From Streptococcus equinus ATCC 9812 (GTDB lineage: Bacteria; Bacillota; Bacilli; Lactobacillales; Streptococcaceae): DNA of 64,000 nt. Under the pieces are notes generated by a model. The model was given only the letters and a program-made list of their open reading frames with translations. It was not told the DNA's origin and did no database searches. The stretch covers positions 350,039 through 414,038 of the forward strand of contig NZ_GL698429.1 of NCBI RefSeq assembly GCF_000187265.1, read 5' to 3'. Shown one piece after another: positions 16,287-26,862 of this stretch (positions are counted from its first letter, which is position 1; each line of letters starts with the position of its first letter). Made by a program: the position numbers and the translations under genes.

Positions 16287-18101
16287 ATGTGTGGTATTGT
16301 TGGTGTTGTTGGAAATAAAAATGCAACAGACATCTTAATGCAAGGTCTTGAAAAACTTGAATATCGTGGTTATGATTCAGCAGGAATTTACGTAACTAAC
16401 GGTTCTAATCAAGGGCGTTTGATTAAATCAGTCGGACGTATTGCTGACCTACGTGCTAAAATCGGGATTGATATGGCCGGTTATACTGGAATTGGTCATA
16501 CTCGTTGGGCAACTCATGGTCAACCAACTGAATCAAATGCTCACCCACATACATCTGAAACTGGACGTTTTGTCTTGGTTCACAATGGTGTTATTGAAAA
16601 TTATCTACAAATTAAAGAAACACACCTTTCAAATCACCATCTAAAAGGTGAAACTGATACTGAAATTGCGGTTCACTTGGTTGGTGAATTTGTTGAACAA
16701 GGTCTTTCAGTTCTTGAAGCTTTCAAAAAAACTTTGAACATTATTGAAGGTTCATATGCTTTTGCACTTGTTGATGCTGAAGATTCTGATACTATTTATG
16801 TTGCTAAGAATAAATCACCACTTTTGATTGGTTTAGGTGATGGCTACAATATGGTATGTTCTGATGCTATGGCAATGATTCGCGAAACGAGTGAATTTAT
16901 GGAAATCCATGATAAAGAGTTGGTTGTTTTAACAAAAGATTCTGTATCAGTTATGGATTATGATGGAAATGCAGTAGAACGTGATTCTTACACAGCTGAA
17001 CTTGATTTGTCAGATATCGGTAAAGGAACTTATCCTTACTACATGTTAAAAGAAATCGACGAACAACCAACTGTTATGCGTAAATTGATTACTGCTTACA
17101 CAGATGATAACAATAATATTACTGTTGATCCTGAAATCATCAAAGCAGTTCAAGAAGCTGACCGTATCTATATTTTAGCTGCTGGTACTTCTTACCACGC
17201 TGGTTTTGCATCAAAATCATTCCTTGAAACATTGACAGATACTCCAGTTGAGCTTGGTATTGCTTCAGAATGGGGTTATAACATGCCATTGTTGAGTAAA
17301 AAACCACTGTTCGTGATGATTTCTCAATCAGGTGAAACTGCTGATAGCCGTCAAGTTTTGGTTAAAGCTAATCAAATGGGAATTCCAAGTTTGACAATTA
17401 CAAACGTTCCTGGATCTACCTTGTCACGTGAAGCAACTTACACAATGCTTTTGCATGCTGGTCCTGAAATTGCCGTTGCATCAACTAAAGCTTATACAGC
17501 TCAAATTGCTACACTAGCTATTTTGGCTAAAGCAGTTGGTGATGCTAATGGGAATAAAGCTGCTGCTGAATTTGACTTGGTACACGAACTTTCAATCGTT
17601 GCGCAATCTATTGAAGCTTCGCTTTCTGAAAAAGATACAATTGCTAAAAAAGCAGAAGCACTTCTTAAAGAAACACGCAATGCATTCTACATTGGACGTG
17701 GTTCTGATTACTATGTTGCTATGGAAGCAAGCTTGAAACTAAAAGAAATTTCTTATATTCAATGTGAAGGTTTTGCCGCTGGCGAATTGAAACATGGTAC
17801 AATTTCATTGATTGAAGATGGTGTGCCTGTAATTGCTCTTATTTCAAGCAATCCTATCCTTGCATCTCATACTCGTGGTAATATTCAAGAAGTTGCAGCA
17901 CGCGGAGCAAGTGTTCTAACAATCGTTGACGAAAGTCAAGCACGTGAAGGTGACGATATTATTGTAACGACTGTTCACCCATTCTTGTCTGCAATTGCAA
18001 TGGTCGTTCCTACACAATTGATTGCTTACTATGCAACACTTCAACGCGGCTTGGATGTTGATAAACCACGTAATCTTGCAAAATCTGTAACTGTTGAATA
18101 A
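16287..18101 (+). CDS. glmS: Glutamine-fructose-6-phosphate aminotransferase (isomerizing)
   Basis: A 604-residue enzyme making glucosamine 6-phosphate from fructose 6-phosphate and glutamine, the entry to peptidoglycan precursors. I chose ATG 16287 so that Cys2 (MCGIVGVVG) becomes the N-terminal nucleophile of the glutaminase domain; the in-frame start 18 bases upstream would bury it. Two SIS sugar-isomerase domains follow (about residues 285-425 and 455-595), and the protein ends in the usual KSVTVE. It is a single-gene unit. No glmS ribozyme is visible in the 95-base leader; NagR-like operators suggest transcriptional control. Confidence 0.95.
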   Translation: MCGIVGVVGNKNATDILMQGLEKLEYRGYDSAGIYVTNGSNQGRLIKSVGRIADLRAKIGIDMAGYTGIGHTRWATHGQPTESNAHPHTSETGRFVLVHNGVIENYLQIKETHLSNHHLKGETDTEIAVHLVGEFVEQGLSVLEAFKKTLNIIEGSYAFALVDAEDSDTIYVAKNKSPLLIGLGDGYNMVCSDAMAMIRETSEFMEIHDKELVVLTKDSVSVMDYDGNAVERDSYTAELDLSDIGKGTYPYYMLKEIDEQPTVMRKLITAYTDDNNNITVDPEIIKAVQEADRIYILAAGTSYHAGFASKSFLETLTDTPVELGIASEWGYNMPLLSKKPLFVMISQSGETADSRQVLVKANQMGIPSLTITNVPGSTLSREATYTMLLHAGPEIAVASTKAYTAQIATLAILAKAVGDANGNKAAAEFDLVHELSIVAQSIEASLSEKDTIAKKAEALLKETRNAFYIGRGSDYYVAMEASLKLKEISYIQCEGFAAGELKHGTISLIEDGVPVIALISSNPILASHTRGNIQEVAARGASVLTIVDESQAREGDDIIVTTVHPFLSAIAMVVPTQLIAYYATLQRGLDVDKPRNLAKSVTVE

Positions 18102-18106
18102 AGTTC

Positions 18107-18135
18107 TTGCCAAATTTTACTTTCTAGGGTAGAAT
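18107..18135 (+). promoter_or_regulatory. Promoter of the PhnA-like gene
   Basis: TTGCCA (18107-18112), 17-base spacer, TAGAAT (18130-18135); leader about 60 bases. Confidence 0.75.
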
Positions 18136-18201
18136 GAATAATGTAACTTTTTGCTAAAGGACAGCTAAGAAAGTTATAGCTATTTTTGATAAGGAGAAAT
18201 T

Positions 18202-18537
18202 ATGTCTTTACCAAATTGTCCAAAATGTAACTCTGAGTATGTTTACGAAGATGGATTAATGTTAGTTTGCCCAGAGTGTGCTTATGAATGGAACCCAAGC
18301 GATTCAGTTGAAGAAGGAGATGGCTTGGTTGTTCTTGATAGCAACGGTACTCGTCTTGCTGATGGGGATAGTGTTACTATCGTTAAAAACTTGAAAGTAA
18401 AAGGTGCACCAAAAGATCTTAAACAAGGTACACGTGTGAAAAACATTCGTCTTGTTGAAGGTGATCACAACATCGATTGTAAAATTGATGGTTTTGGCGC
18501 AATGAAATTAAAATCAGAGTTTGTTAAAAAACTATAA
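18202..18537 (+). CDS. Zinc ribbon PhnA/YjdM family protein
   Basis: A 111-residue cytosolic protein with an N-terminal zinc ribbon (CPKC at residues 6-9 and CPEC at about 23-26) and a C-terminal PhnA domain ([39 protein letters not shown]). The name PhnA is historical: E. coli YjdM is not phosphonoacetate hydrolase, and the function remains unclear. AAGGAG precedes the ATG. It is monocistronic with clear promoter and terminator. Confidence 0.88.
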   Translation: MSLPNCPKCNSEYVYEDGLMLVCPECAYEWNPSDSVEEGDGLVVLDSNGTRLADGDSVTIVKNLKVKGAPKDLKQGTRVKNIRLVEGDHNIDCKIDGFGAMKLKSEFVKKL

Positions 18538-18545
18538 TGACTTTT

Positions 18546-18577
18546 AAGCTGTGAGTAGATTTACTCACAGCTTTTTT
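18546..18577 (+). terminator. Terminator of the PhnA-like gene
   Basis: A 12-bp perfect stem (18546-18557 with 18562-18573) and a T run. Confidence 0.92.
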
Positions 18578-18680
18578 GCAAAAAAAGATGCATACATATA
18601 TAAATTTATGTAAAAATGGTTTATTTTTATTACAAAAAGTGAGAAATTATTCTTGATTACTCCCAATTTATTCTAAAATC

Positions 18681-18689
18681 TGTTATAAT
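18681..18689 (+). promoter_or_regulatory. Extended -10 promoter of the amino acid ABC operon
   Basis: TGTTATAAT 33 bases before the permease start; no matching -35. Confidence 0.5.
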
Positions 18690-18722
18690 AGAAGATACTA
18701 TCAATTCTTTTTAGGAGAAAAT

Positions 18723-19364
18723 ATGTCATATATTTCACAAATTCTGCCTAGCTTATTAGATGGTGCAGCAGTGACATTGCAGGTTTTCTGTATTGTTATT
18801 GTATTATCAATTCCATTTGGTGCTATCTTAGCTTTTTTGATGCAGATAAAATTTAAACCGTTACAATGGTTGTTGACTTTGTACGTGTGGATTATGCGTG
18901 GGACTCCATTGTTACTACAATTAATTTTCTTTTACTATGTCTTGCCAAGCGTGGGCGTAGTTATGGATAGACTTCCAGCAGCTATTTTAGCTTTCACGTT
19001 AAATTATGCAGCTTATTTTGCTGAGATTTTCCGTGGTGGTATTTCAGCCATTCCCAAAGGGCAATATGAGGCTGCTAAAGTTTTGAAATTAAATCAACTT
19101 CAAACGATTCATTATATTATTTTGCCACAAGTTTTCAAAATTGTTTTGCCGAGCGTTTTCAATGAAATCATTAACCTCGTTAAGGATTCTTCACTTGTTT
19201 ACGTGCTTGGTGTTGGTGATTTGTTGCTTGCTAGTAAAACAGCAGCCAATCGTGATGCTTCTTTAGCACCTATGTTTGTAGCGGGAGCGATTTACTTACT
19301 GATGATTGGTATTGTAACACTAATTTCAAAACAAACTGAGAAAAAATTTGATTATTACAAATAA
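18723..19364 (+). CDS. Polar amino acid ABC transporter permease
   Basis: A 213-residue permease of the His/Glu/Gln/Arg/opine family with about five membrane helices. The cytoplasmic EAA loop (GQYEAAKVLKLNQLQTIHYIILPQ) that contacts the ATPase is near residues 115-140. First gene of a permease-ATPase-binding protein operon; AGGAG precedes its ATG and the ATPase gene begins 11 bases after its stop. A single permease gene implies a homodimeric channel. Confidence 0.92.
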   Translation: MSYISQILPSLLDGAAVTLQVFCIVIVLSIPFGAILAFLMQIKFKPLQWLLTLYVWIMRGTPLLLQLIFFYYVLPSVGVVMDRLPAAILAFTLNYAAYFAEIFRGGISAIPKGQYEAAKVLKLNQLQTIHYIILPQVFKIVLPSVFNEIINLVKDSSLVYVLGVGDLLLASKTAANRDASLAPMFVAGAIYLLMIGIVTLISKQTEKKFDYYK

Positions 19365-19375
19365 GAGGTGACCAG

Positions 19376-20005
19376 ATGTTAGAATTAAAAAATATTTCAA
19401 AACAATTTGGTCAAAAAAAGATTTTTGATCAATTTAATTTGACCATTGAAGATGGAAAAATTTTGTCATTAGTAGGTCCTTCAGGTGGTGGTAAAACAAC
19501 TTTGCTACGTATGCTTGCAGGTCTTGAAACAATTGATTCAGGTGAAATCATTTATAATGGTGAAGTAGTTCCAATTGATCACTTGGAGAACCTTAACTTA
19601 TTAGGATTTGTTTTCCAAGACTTTCAATTATTTCCACACTTGTCTGTTTTAGAAAACTTGATTTTGTCACCTGTTAAAACAATGGGAATGTCAAAAGAAG
19701 AAGCAAAAGAAAAAGCCCTAGGACTTCTTAAACGTCTTGGGTTGGGTGAGCATGCGGGAGCTTATCCTTATTCATTGTCTGGTGGTCAAAAGCAACGTGT
19801 GGCACTAGCTCGTGCAATGATGATTGATCCTCAGATTATTGGGTATGACGAACCGACTTCAGCGCTTGATCCTGAGTTACGCCAAGAAGTTGAAAAATTG
19901 ATTTTACAAAATCGTGAAGCAGGAATGACTCAAATCGTGGTTACCCATGATTTGCAATTTGCTGAAACAATTTCAGATCACATTTTAAAAATTAATCCAA
20001 AATAA
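19376..20005 (+). CDS. Amino acid ABC transporter ATP-binding protein
   Basis: A 209-residue ATPase. Walker A GPSGGGKTT (about residues 34-42), Q-loop VFQDFQLFP, signature LSGGQKQR, Walker B IIGYDEPTSALD and H-loop VTHDL are all intact; the residue before the Walker B aspartate is tyrosine, common in this family. It powers uptake through the adjacent permease. GAGGTGA precedes the start. It ends slightly shorter than GlnQ-type proteins but with all motifs present. Confidence 0.93.
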   Translation: MLELKNISKQFGQKKIFDQFNLTIEDGKILSLVGPSGGGKTTLLRMLAGLETIDSGEIIYNGEVVPIDHLENLNLLGFVFQDFQLFPHLSVLENLILSPVKTMGMSKEEAKEKALGLLKRLGLGEHAGAYPYSLSGGQKQRVALARAMMIDPQIIGYDEPTSALDPELRQEVEKLILQNREAGMTQIVVTHDLQFAETISDHILKINPK

Positions 20006-20028
20006 CAGAAAGTTTATTAGGTGTGTCT

Positions 20029-20871
20029 ATGAAGATCAAAAAAATTCTTTTAAGCGCTTTGGTGCTTGTTTCGACTGTAGCACTAGCTGCCTGTGGTTCA
20101 TCGTCTTCAAAAAAAGTTTCTAACACTGACCAGTGGGATTCTTATGTAAAAGATGGTAAGATTACGATTGGTTTCGATAATACCTTTGTTCCAATGGGAT
20201 ATGAAGATGAAGACGGAAAAAACGTTGGTTTTGATATTGATTTAGCGAATGCTGTTTTTGCTGAATATGGTATTAAAGTTAAATGGCAGTCAATCAACTG
20301 GGATATGAAAGAAACTGAATTAAATAATGGAACAATTGATTTGATTTGGAATGGTTATTCAATCACAGATGAACGTTCAGAAAAAGTTCGTTTCACAAAC
20401 CCTTATATGATAAATGAACAAGTATTGGTGACTAAAAAATCGTCAGATATTACAAGTTTTGCTGGTATGAAAGGAAAAGTCCTTGGTGCCCAATCAGGTT
20501 CATCAGGTTATGATGCTTTTAATGCGAATCCTAAAGTATTAAAAAACATTGTCTCTGGCGGAGATGCGACACAATATGAAACATTTACACAAGCTTTGAT
20601 TGACCTTAAAAACGATCGTATCGATGGTTTGTTGATTGATAAAGTTTATGCTAATTACTATCTTGAACAAGAAGGCGAGCTTGACAAGTATAACATTATT
20701 TCAAGTGAATTTGATGGTGAAGACTTTGCTGTCGGAGCTAGAAAAGCAGATAAAACACTTGTTAAGAAAATTAATCAAGCATTCCAAAAACTTTATAAAG
20801 ACGGTAAATTCCAAGAGATTTCAAATAAATGGTTTGGTGAAGACGTTGCAACTGATGCCGTCAAAAACTAA
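20029..20871 (+). CDS. Amino acid ABC transporter substrate-binding lipoprotein
   Basis: A 280-residue extracellular binding protein. The signal peptide MKIKKILLSALVLVSTVALAACG ends in a lipobox (LAAC), so the mature protein is tethered by a lipidated cysteine. The family 3 solute-binding fold is shown by KITIGFDNTFVPMGYEDEDGKNVGFDIDLANAV and DLIWNGYSITDERSEKVRFTNPYM. I chose ATG 20029, with AGGTG 9 bases upstream, over an in-frame GTG at 20023. The ligand cannot be read from sequence; the context suggests a polar amino acid. Last gene of the operon. Confidence 0.92.
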   Translation: MKIKKILLSALVLVSTVALAACGSSSSKKVSNTDQWDSYVKDGKITIGFDNTFVPMGYEDEDGKNVGFDIDLANAVFAEYGIKVKWQSINWDMKETELNNGTIDLIWNGYSITDERSEKVRFTNPYMINEQVLVTKKSSDITSFAGMKGKVLGAQSGSSGYDAFNANPKVLKNIVSGGDATQYETFTQALIDLKNDRIDGLLIDKVYANYYLEQEGELDKYNIISSEFDGEDFAVGARKADKTLVKKINQAFQKLYKDGKFQEISNKWFGEDVATDAVKN

Positions 20872-20876
20872 AAAAG

Positions 20877-20908
20877 AAGCTCTAAGTTTAACAACTTAGA
20901 GCTTTTTT
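20877..20908 (+). terminator. Terminator of the amino acid ABC operon
   Basis: A 12-bp perfect stem (20877-20888 with 20893-20904) and T's. Confidence 0.9.
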
Positions 20909-20913
20909 AATTA

Positions 20914-20943
20914 TAAAAAGCTAGAGTAGAAGCTCTAGCTTTT
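20914..20943 (-). terminator. Terminator of mntE
   Basis: AAAAGCTAGAG and CTCTAGCTTTT around a 6-base loop; T's on both sides. Confidence 0.85.
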
Positions 20944-20945
20944 GT

Positions 20946-22142
20946 TTATTTTTGTGATTTAGGTGTGATTTGATGGAAAGCAAGGAACCAATTTTCCTTA
21001 CGGCGCCAAATACTTGTGTGTGTTTGTCCATCGAGCTCATAAGTGATTAGTTTTGTTTTTTGACTAATTGAAGTCATCTCAAAGCCTTCAAAATTACTCA
21101 TGTAGTGTTTGGCACGTGAAACCATTTCGTATTTTGTATAAGTTTGTCCATCAGCATCAACGAGTTTGAAGTTATCTGAAATCAATTCTTCGTAATCAGG
21201 GATTTTTGCAAGAATGGTTTTCTCTGCTTTGAATAGTTTGCGATAAACGTTGTCCCAAATTTCATCCTCTGGGATAGATCCAGGTTCAACGTGAACATCG
21301 GTGTCATAGACTGAAAATTCTTTTCGAAGAATGTCTTCGATTTGTTCAGTGACTTCATGGCTTTCATAAACTGATAAATCTGGATTCATTTCAACAACGA
21401 TGTCAAGGTAGATGTTACTTCCATAAGAGCGACCACGTTGAGATTTAACATTTGAAACTTTTGGAAGTTTTAAAATGGCTTCCTTGTATTTTTTTAATTC
21501 TTTTTGATCAAATCCATCTGATAAACTAAAGGCACTTTCCATAAAGATATCGTAGGCTGTTTTCAAAATGAAGTAAGTGATGACGATAGCAGCAAGTCTA
21601 TCGATGATAACGAGATTGAAAGAAGCGGATAGAATGGCGATAGAGGTACCGATTGATGTTACGGCATCGGATAAGTTATCCTTTGAAGCAGCTAAAAGAG
21701 CAGTTGATTTGACACGTTGAGAGAGACGTTTGTTGTGGAGGTAGACACCGTACATGATTAAAGCTGAGATGACTCCGATGATAGCACCTTCTGGATCAAG
21801 TGGTGTTAGACTACCAGTGATGATTTTTTCAACGGTTTGAAAGAGGACTTTAAAACCAATGTAAAACATGATAAATGAAGTAATCAAACTTGATAGATCT
21901 TCGATTTTCCAATGTCCAAAACGATGATCTTCATCAGCTGGCTTACTTGCTAGATGTAATCCAATTAATAGGACAACATTTCCTAAAATATCAGATAAGT
22001 TGTTAAAACCATCAGCGATTAAAGAAGATGAATTAATAAAATAGCCAGTGATTAATTTGAGTAAAGTAATGACAAAGTATGCGACAATACTGACAATTGG
22101 TCCACGCTTAGCTAAACGAAGATTTTCTTCTGGTGTTGACAT
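20946..22142 (-). CDS. mntE: Manganese efflux transporter, cation diffusion facilitator family
   Basis: A 398-residue CDF exporter, very close in text to pneumococcal MntE, which expels Mn(II) and protects against manganese toxicity. Six membrane helices occupy about residues 15-215. The metal site residues are in SSLIADGFNNLSDILGN (helix 2) and KDNLSDAVTS (helix 5), Asn/Asp ligands rather than the His/Asp of zinc exporters. An extended C-terminal cytoplasmic domain follows, including QRGRSYGSNIYLDI and DVHVEPG. AAAGGAGG precedes the ATG. It is monocistronic. Confidence 0.9.
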   Translation of the reverse strand: MSTPEENLRLAKRGPIVSIVAYFVITLLKLITGYFINSSSLIADGFNNLSDILGNVVLLIGLHLASKPADEDHRFGHWKIEDLSSLITSFIMFYIGFKVLFQTVEKIITGSLTPLDPEGAIIGVISALIMYGVYLHNKRLSQRVKSTALLAASKDNLSDAVTSIGTSIAILSASFNLVIIDRLAAIVITYFILKTAYDIFMESAFSLSDGFDQKELKKYKEAILKLPKVSNVKSQRGRSYGSNIYLDIVVEMNPDLSVYESHEVTEQIEDILRKEFSVYDTDVHVEPGSIPEDEIWDNVYRKLFKAEKTILAKIPDYEELISDNFKLVDADGQTYTKYEMVSRAKHYMSNFEGFEMTSISQKTKLITYELDGQTHTSIWRRKENWFLAFHQITPKSQK

Positions 22143-22233
22143 ATAATGCCTCCTTTGTGAGAAATGGCGGTATGTATATTAAAATTAAGGCTACCTTCTA
22201 TTATATCACTAAAACGACTTCCTGGGGCAAAAG

Positions 22234-22266
22234 AATCCTGTCAAGAAGCGTTTTCTTAGCAGGATT
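22234..22266 (-). terminator. Second hairpin between the symporter gene and mntE
   Basis: AATCCTG (22234-22240) pairs with CAGGATT (22260-22266), with an inner AAGAA/TTCTT stem; TTCTTTT follows on the minus strand. It could back up the symporter terminator or lie in the mntE leader. Confidence 0.5.
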
Positions 22267-22287
22267 TTCCTGAGTTTGACAAGAATA

Positions 22288-22317
22288 AAAGACTAGGATT
22301 AAACCTAGTCTTTATTT
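22288..22317 (-). terminator. Terminator of the alanine/sodium symporter gene
   Basis: AAAGACTAGG (22288-22297) with CCTAGTCTTT (22304-22313); the stem contains the stop codon TAG. Confidence 0.85.
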
Positions 22318-23645
22318 TGATAATTATTAAAATATTGTTTAGATTCTTTGATAATAATTGGTGAAAGAGCAAGTAGTGCAATCAAGTTTGGAATAGCCAT
22401 TAAACCATTAACAATATCTGCAATAACCCAGATTGTTTCAAGGCTAATGTATCCACCCAAGGCAACCATTATAATGAAAATAACACGGTAAACTGGAATT
22501 GCTTTAGTCCCAAAAAGAAATTCGAAACAACGTTCTCCGTAGTAACCCCATCCAAGAATTGTTGTAAAGGCAAAGAGAATTAAACTAATTGTCAATGCGT
22601 AAACACCAAAGTTACCAAAGACAGTAGAGAACGCTGATTGCGTTAGAGTTGCTCCATTGAGGTTGCTTGTCCAGCCACCAGTAACGATGATTGATAGACC
22701 TGTTAGTGTACATATAATGATGGTATCGATGAAAGTACCAGTCATAGAAACAAGACCTTGTTCAACGGGTTCTTCGGTTTTGGCAGCAGCAGCAGCAATT
22801 GGTGCAGAACCAAGACCAGATTCATTTGAGAAGATACCACGCGCAATACCAGCTTGGATTGCTGTAATTACAGTTGCGCCTGCAAAACCACCTGTAGCAG
22901 CTTTACCAGTGAAAGCAGATTTAATGACTAAAACAATACTTGGAATGATTTGGTCATAGTGGAAAGCAAGGATAGTAATTGTTGCGAGAATATAAATAAT
23001 CGCCATGAAAGGCACAACTTTTTCAGCAACTTTTGAAATTGATTGAATACCACCAAAGATGATAATGCTAACTAAAACAGCTAAAACCAAGCTAATAATT
23101 TTTGGTGACCAACCGACTGTATTGCTGAGAGAGTCAGTAATTGAGTTAACCTGTGTAAATGTACCTGAACCAAATAGCGCCACCATAACACCAAAGATTG
23201 AAAAGGCGATTGCTAGCGGTTTCCAGTGTTTTCCCATTCCGTTAACGATATAATGCATTGGACCACCAGCAATTTCACCATTTGCGTCTGTTGTACGGTA
23301 TTTAATCGCCAAGAAACCTTCTGAGTATTTAGTCGCCATACCAAAGAATGCGGCTAACCACATCCATAGAAGTGCACCAGGGCCACCAAGTTTAATAGCA
23401 GTCGAAACACCCACAATATTACCAGTACCTACTGTAGCAGCAAGAGCTGTTGCAAGAGCCGCAAAACTTGAAATATCACCTTTTCCTTTCGCTTCAGATG
23501 CGAAAATAAGTTTTAAAGCTTTTGGAAGTCGAAAAACTTGCAGCAATCCTAAACGAATAGATAGATAAATTCCTGTTCCGACGAGCAGAACAAGAAGAGG
23601 TGGTCCCCAGACTAGACTGTCTAAAGACGATAGAAAATTATACAT
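22305..23645 (-). CDS. Sodium:alanine symporter family (AGCS) protein
   Basis: A 446-residue amino acid:cation symporter with about ten membrane helices. The family signature GGPGALLWMWLAAFFGMATKYSEGFLA is near residues 88-115, and the GTGNIVGVSTAI motif precedes it. It likely imports alanine or glycine with Na+. I chose ATG 23645, 7 bases after AGGAG, over an in-frame TTG 6 bases upstream. It is monocistronic. A candidate CodY box lies about 115 bases upstream, which would fit nutritional control. Confidence 0.9.
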   Translation of the reverse strand: MYNFLSSLDSLVWGPPLLVLLVGTGIYLSIRLGLLQVFRLPKALKLIFASEAKGKGDISSFAALATALAATVGTGNIVGVSTAIKLGGPGALLWMWLAAFFGMATKYSEGFLAIKYRTTDANGEIAGGPMHYIVNGMGKHWKPLAIAFSIFGVMVALFGSGTFTQVNSITDSLSNTVGWSPKIISLVLAVLVSIIIFGGIQSISKVAEKVVPFMAIIYILATITILAFHYDQIIPSIVLVIKSAFTGKAATGGFAGATVITAIQAGIARGIFSNESGLGSAPIAAAAAKTEEPVEQGLVSMTGTFIDTIIICTLTGLSIIVTGGWTSNLNGATLTQSAFSTVFGNFGVYALTISLILFAFTTILGWGYYGERCFEFLFGTKAIPVYRVIFIIMVALGGYISLETIWVIADIVNGLMAIPNLIALLALSPIIIKESKQYFNNYQNKD

Positions 23646-25496
<1,851 letters not shown>

Positions 25497-25502
25497 TAAG
25501 TT

Positions 25503-25535
25503 AACTCAGTTGGAAATTCCAACTGGGTTACTTTT
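25503..25535 (+). terminator. Probable terminator of the first GH1 gene
   Basis: AACTCAGTTGGAA (25503-25515) pairs with TTCCAACTGGGTT (25517-25529); the T tract is short. Confidence 0.55.
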
Positions 25536-25550
25536 CTAGAAAGGAAATGT

Positions 25551-26171
25551 ATGGGAAAAAAACTGTATCTAATGCGTCATGGCGAGACTCTTTTTAATAC
25601 TCAAGGTCGTGTTCAAGGAGCTTGTGATTCTCCTTTGACACAACTTGGTATAGATCAAGCTATGCTCGCTAAGAAATATTTTGATGACAATGCGATTTCT
25701 TTTGATAAAGTCTATTCATCAACGCAGGAAAGGGCGACAGATACCGCAAAATTGGTTTCTGCGCAAGAGAACGTTGTTCAGCTAAAAGGCATCAAAGAAA
25801 TGGATTTTGGACAGTTTGAAGCGCAGCCAGAGTTTTTATTGCCAAAGTTCAGACCAGGTGCAAATTCATTCGAAGATTTATTAGTTCCATTTGGTGGAGA
25901 AGATATTATGGCGGTTGGTGCGCGTGCTTTAAAGACTATTCTTAAGGTTTTGCAAGAAGAAGACGATGCTGAGAGCCTACTTATGGTTAGCCACGGTGCA
26001 ACGATGTGGGGACTTTGTCTCCAACTAAAAATAGCATTTCCAAAAGGTGTTGGCTTTTCAAATTGTGCTATTTGTGAGTTTGATTATGACGGTAAACTGC
26101 ATCTTGATAAATTAATTTCGCCAACTAAAGATTTTGAAACATATTTATTTGAGAGGGATGAGAATCAATGA
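25551..26171 (+). CDS. Histidine phosphatase (phosphoglycerate mutase-like) family protein 1
   Basis: A 206-residue protein with the phosphohistidine motif LMRHGETLFN (His10) and a second catalytic histidine in MVSHGATMWG. Family members range from phosphoglycerate mutases to phosphatases; the length and motifs suggest a phosphatase of unknown substrate. AAAGGAAA precedes the ATG. Its stop overlaps the start of the next gene by 4 bases (ATGA), so the pair is coupled. Confidence 0.87.
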   Translation: MGKKLYLMRHGETLFNTQGRVQGACDSPLTQLGIDQAMLAKKYFDDNAISFDKVYSSTQERATDTAKLVSAQENVVQLKGIKEMDFGQFEAQPEFLLPKFRPGANSFEDLLVPFGGEDIMAVGARALKTILKVLQEEDDAESLLMVSHGATMWGLCLQLKIAFPKGVGFSNCAICEFDYDGKLHLDKLISPTKDFETYLFERDENQ

Positions 26172-26788
26172 AGACATTTTATTTAATGCGACATGGACAA
26201 ACACGTTTTAACTTACAAGGTCGAATTCAAGGAGCTTGTGATTCTCCTTTAACAGAACTTGGTATTGAGCAAGCAAAAGCAGCAAGACGCCATTTTGAAG
26301 AGGAAGGCATTACATTTACTCGAGTCTACTCATCAACGCAGGAACGTGCTTGTGATACCGCAGAACTTGCAACTGGAAGAGATGATTATATTCGATTAAA
26401 AGGGATTAAAGAGATGGATTTTGGCTCTTATGAAGCTCATCAAGAATACCTAAATCCACCTGTTCATCGTGAAGACGGCTCAGGTTATCGTGATTTCTTT
26501 GTGCGCTATGGCGGTGAGTCAAATGTTCAGGTATATGAGCGCGTGAGCCGTACGATTCGTGAGAGATTAAATCAGAGCGAAGATGACGAGACACTCTTAT
26601 TTGTCAGTCATGGCGGAGCCATTACGCAGTTTTATCTTCATGCAACAAAAAATCCGCCTATTTTAAAGAAACGCATGTCAAATTGTGCAATTCTGGAAAT
26701 TGCTTACGATGGCACAGACATGGAAGTAAAATCGATTTATAATCCAGTTGACCAAGAGTATATTTTTAAGCGTGATAATAAAGAATAA
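26168..26788 (+). CDS. Histidine phosphatase (phosphoglycerate mutase-like) family protein 2
   Basis: A 206-residue paralogue of the preceding gene, identical in length and sharing the blocks LGRIQGACDSPLTELGI and VYSSTQERA. Its motif is LMRHGQTRFN (His9), with the second histidine in FVSHGGAITQF. The pair clearly arose by tandem duplication but has diverged in the C-terminal half, so the substrates may differ. The start overlaps the upstream stop (ATGA). Confidence 0.87.
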   Translation: MKTFYLMRHGQTRFNLQGRIQGACDSPLTELGIEQAKAARRHFEEEGITFTRVYSSTQERACDTAELATGRDDYIRLKGIKEMDFGSYEAHQEYLNPPVHREDGSGYRDFFVRYGGESNVQVYERVSRTIRERLNQSEDDETLLFVSHGGAITQFYLHATKNPPILKKRMSNCAILEIAYDGTDMEVKSIYNPVDQEYIFKRDNKE

Positions 26789-26820
26789 AGCAGCAGACTG
26801 TTCGCTATTTTAATATATTT

Positions 26821-26829
26821 TGCTATAAT
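26821..26829 (+). promoter_or_regulatory. Extended -10 promoter of the AI-2E family gene
   Basis: TGCTATAAT, 33 bases before the start; the -35 is weak (TTCGCT). Confidence 0.5.
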
Positions 26830-26862
26830 GGGAATAACTGAATTAAGGAGAATTTATTCCCC

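Noticed and set aside
20023..20028. GTG start for the amino acid-binding lipoprotein
   Set aside because: It overlaps the ribosome site, and ATG 20029 gives a standard lipoprotein signal peptide.
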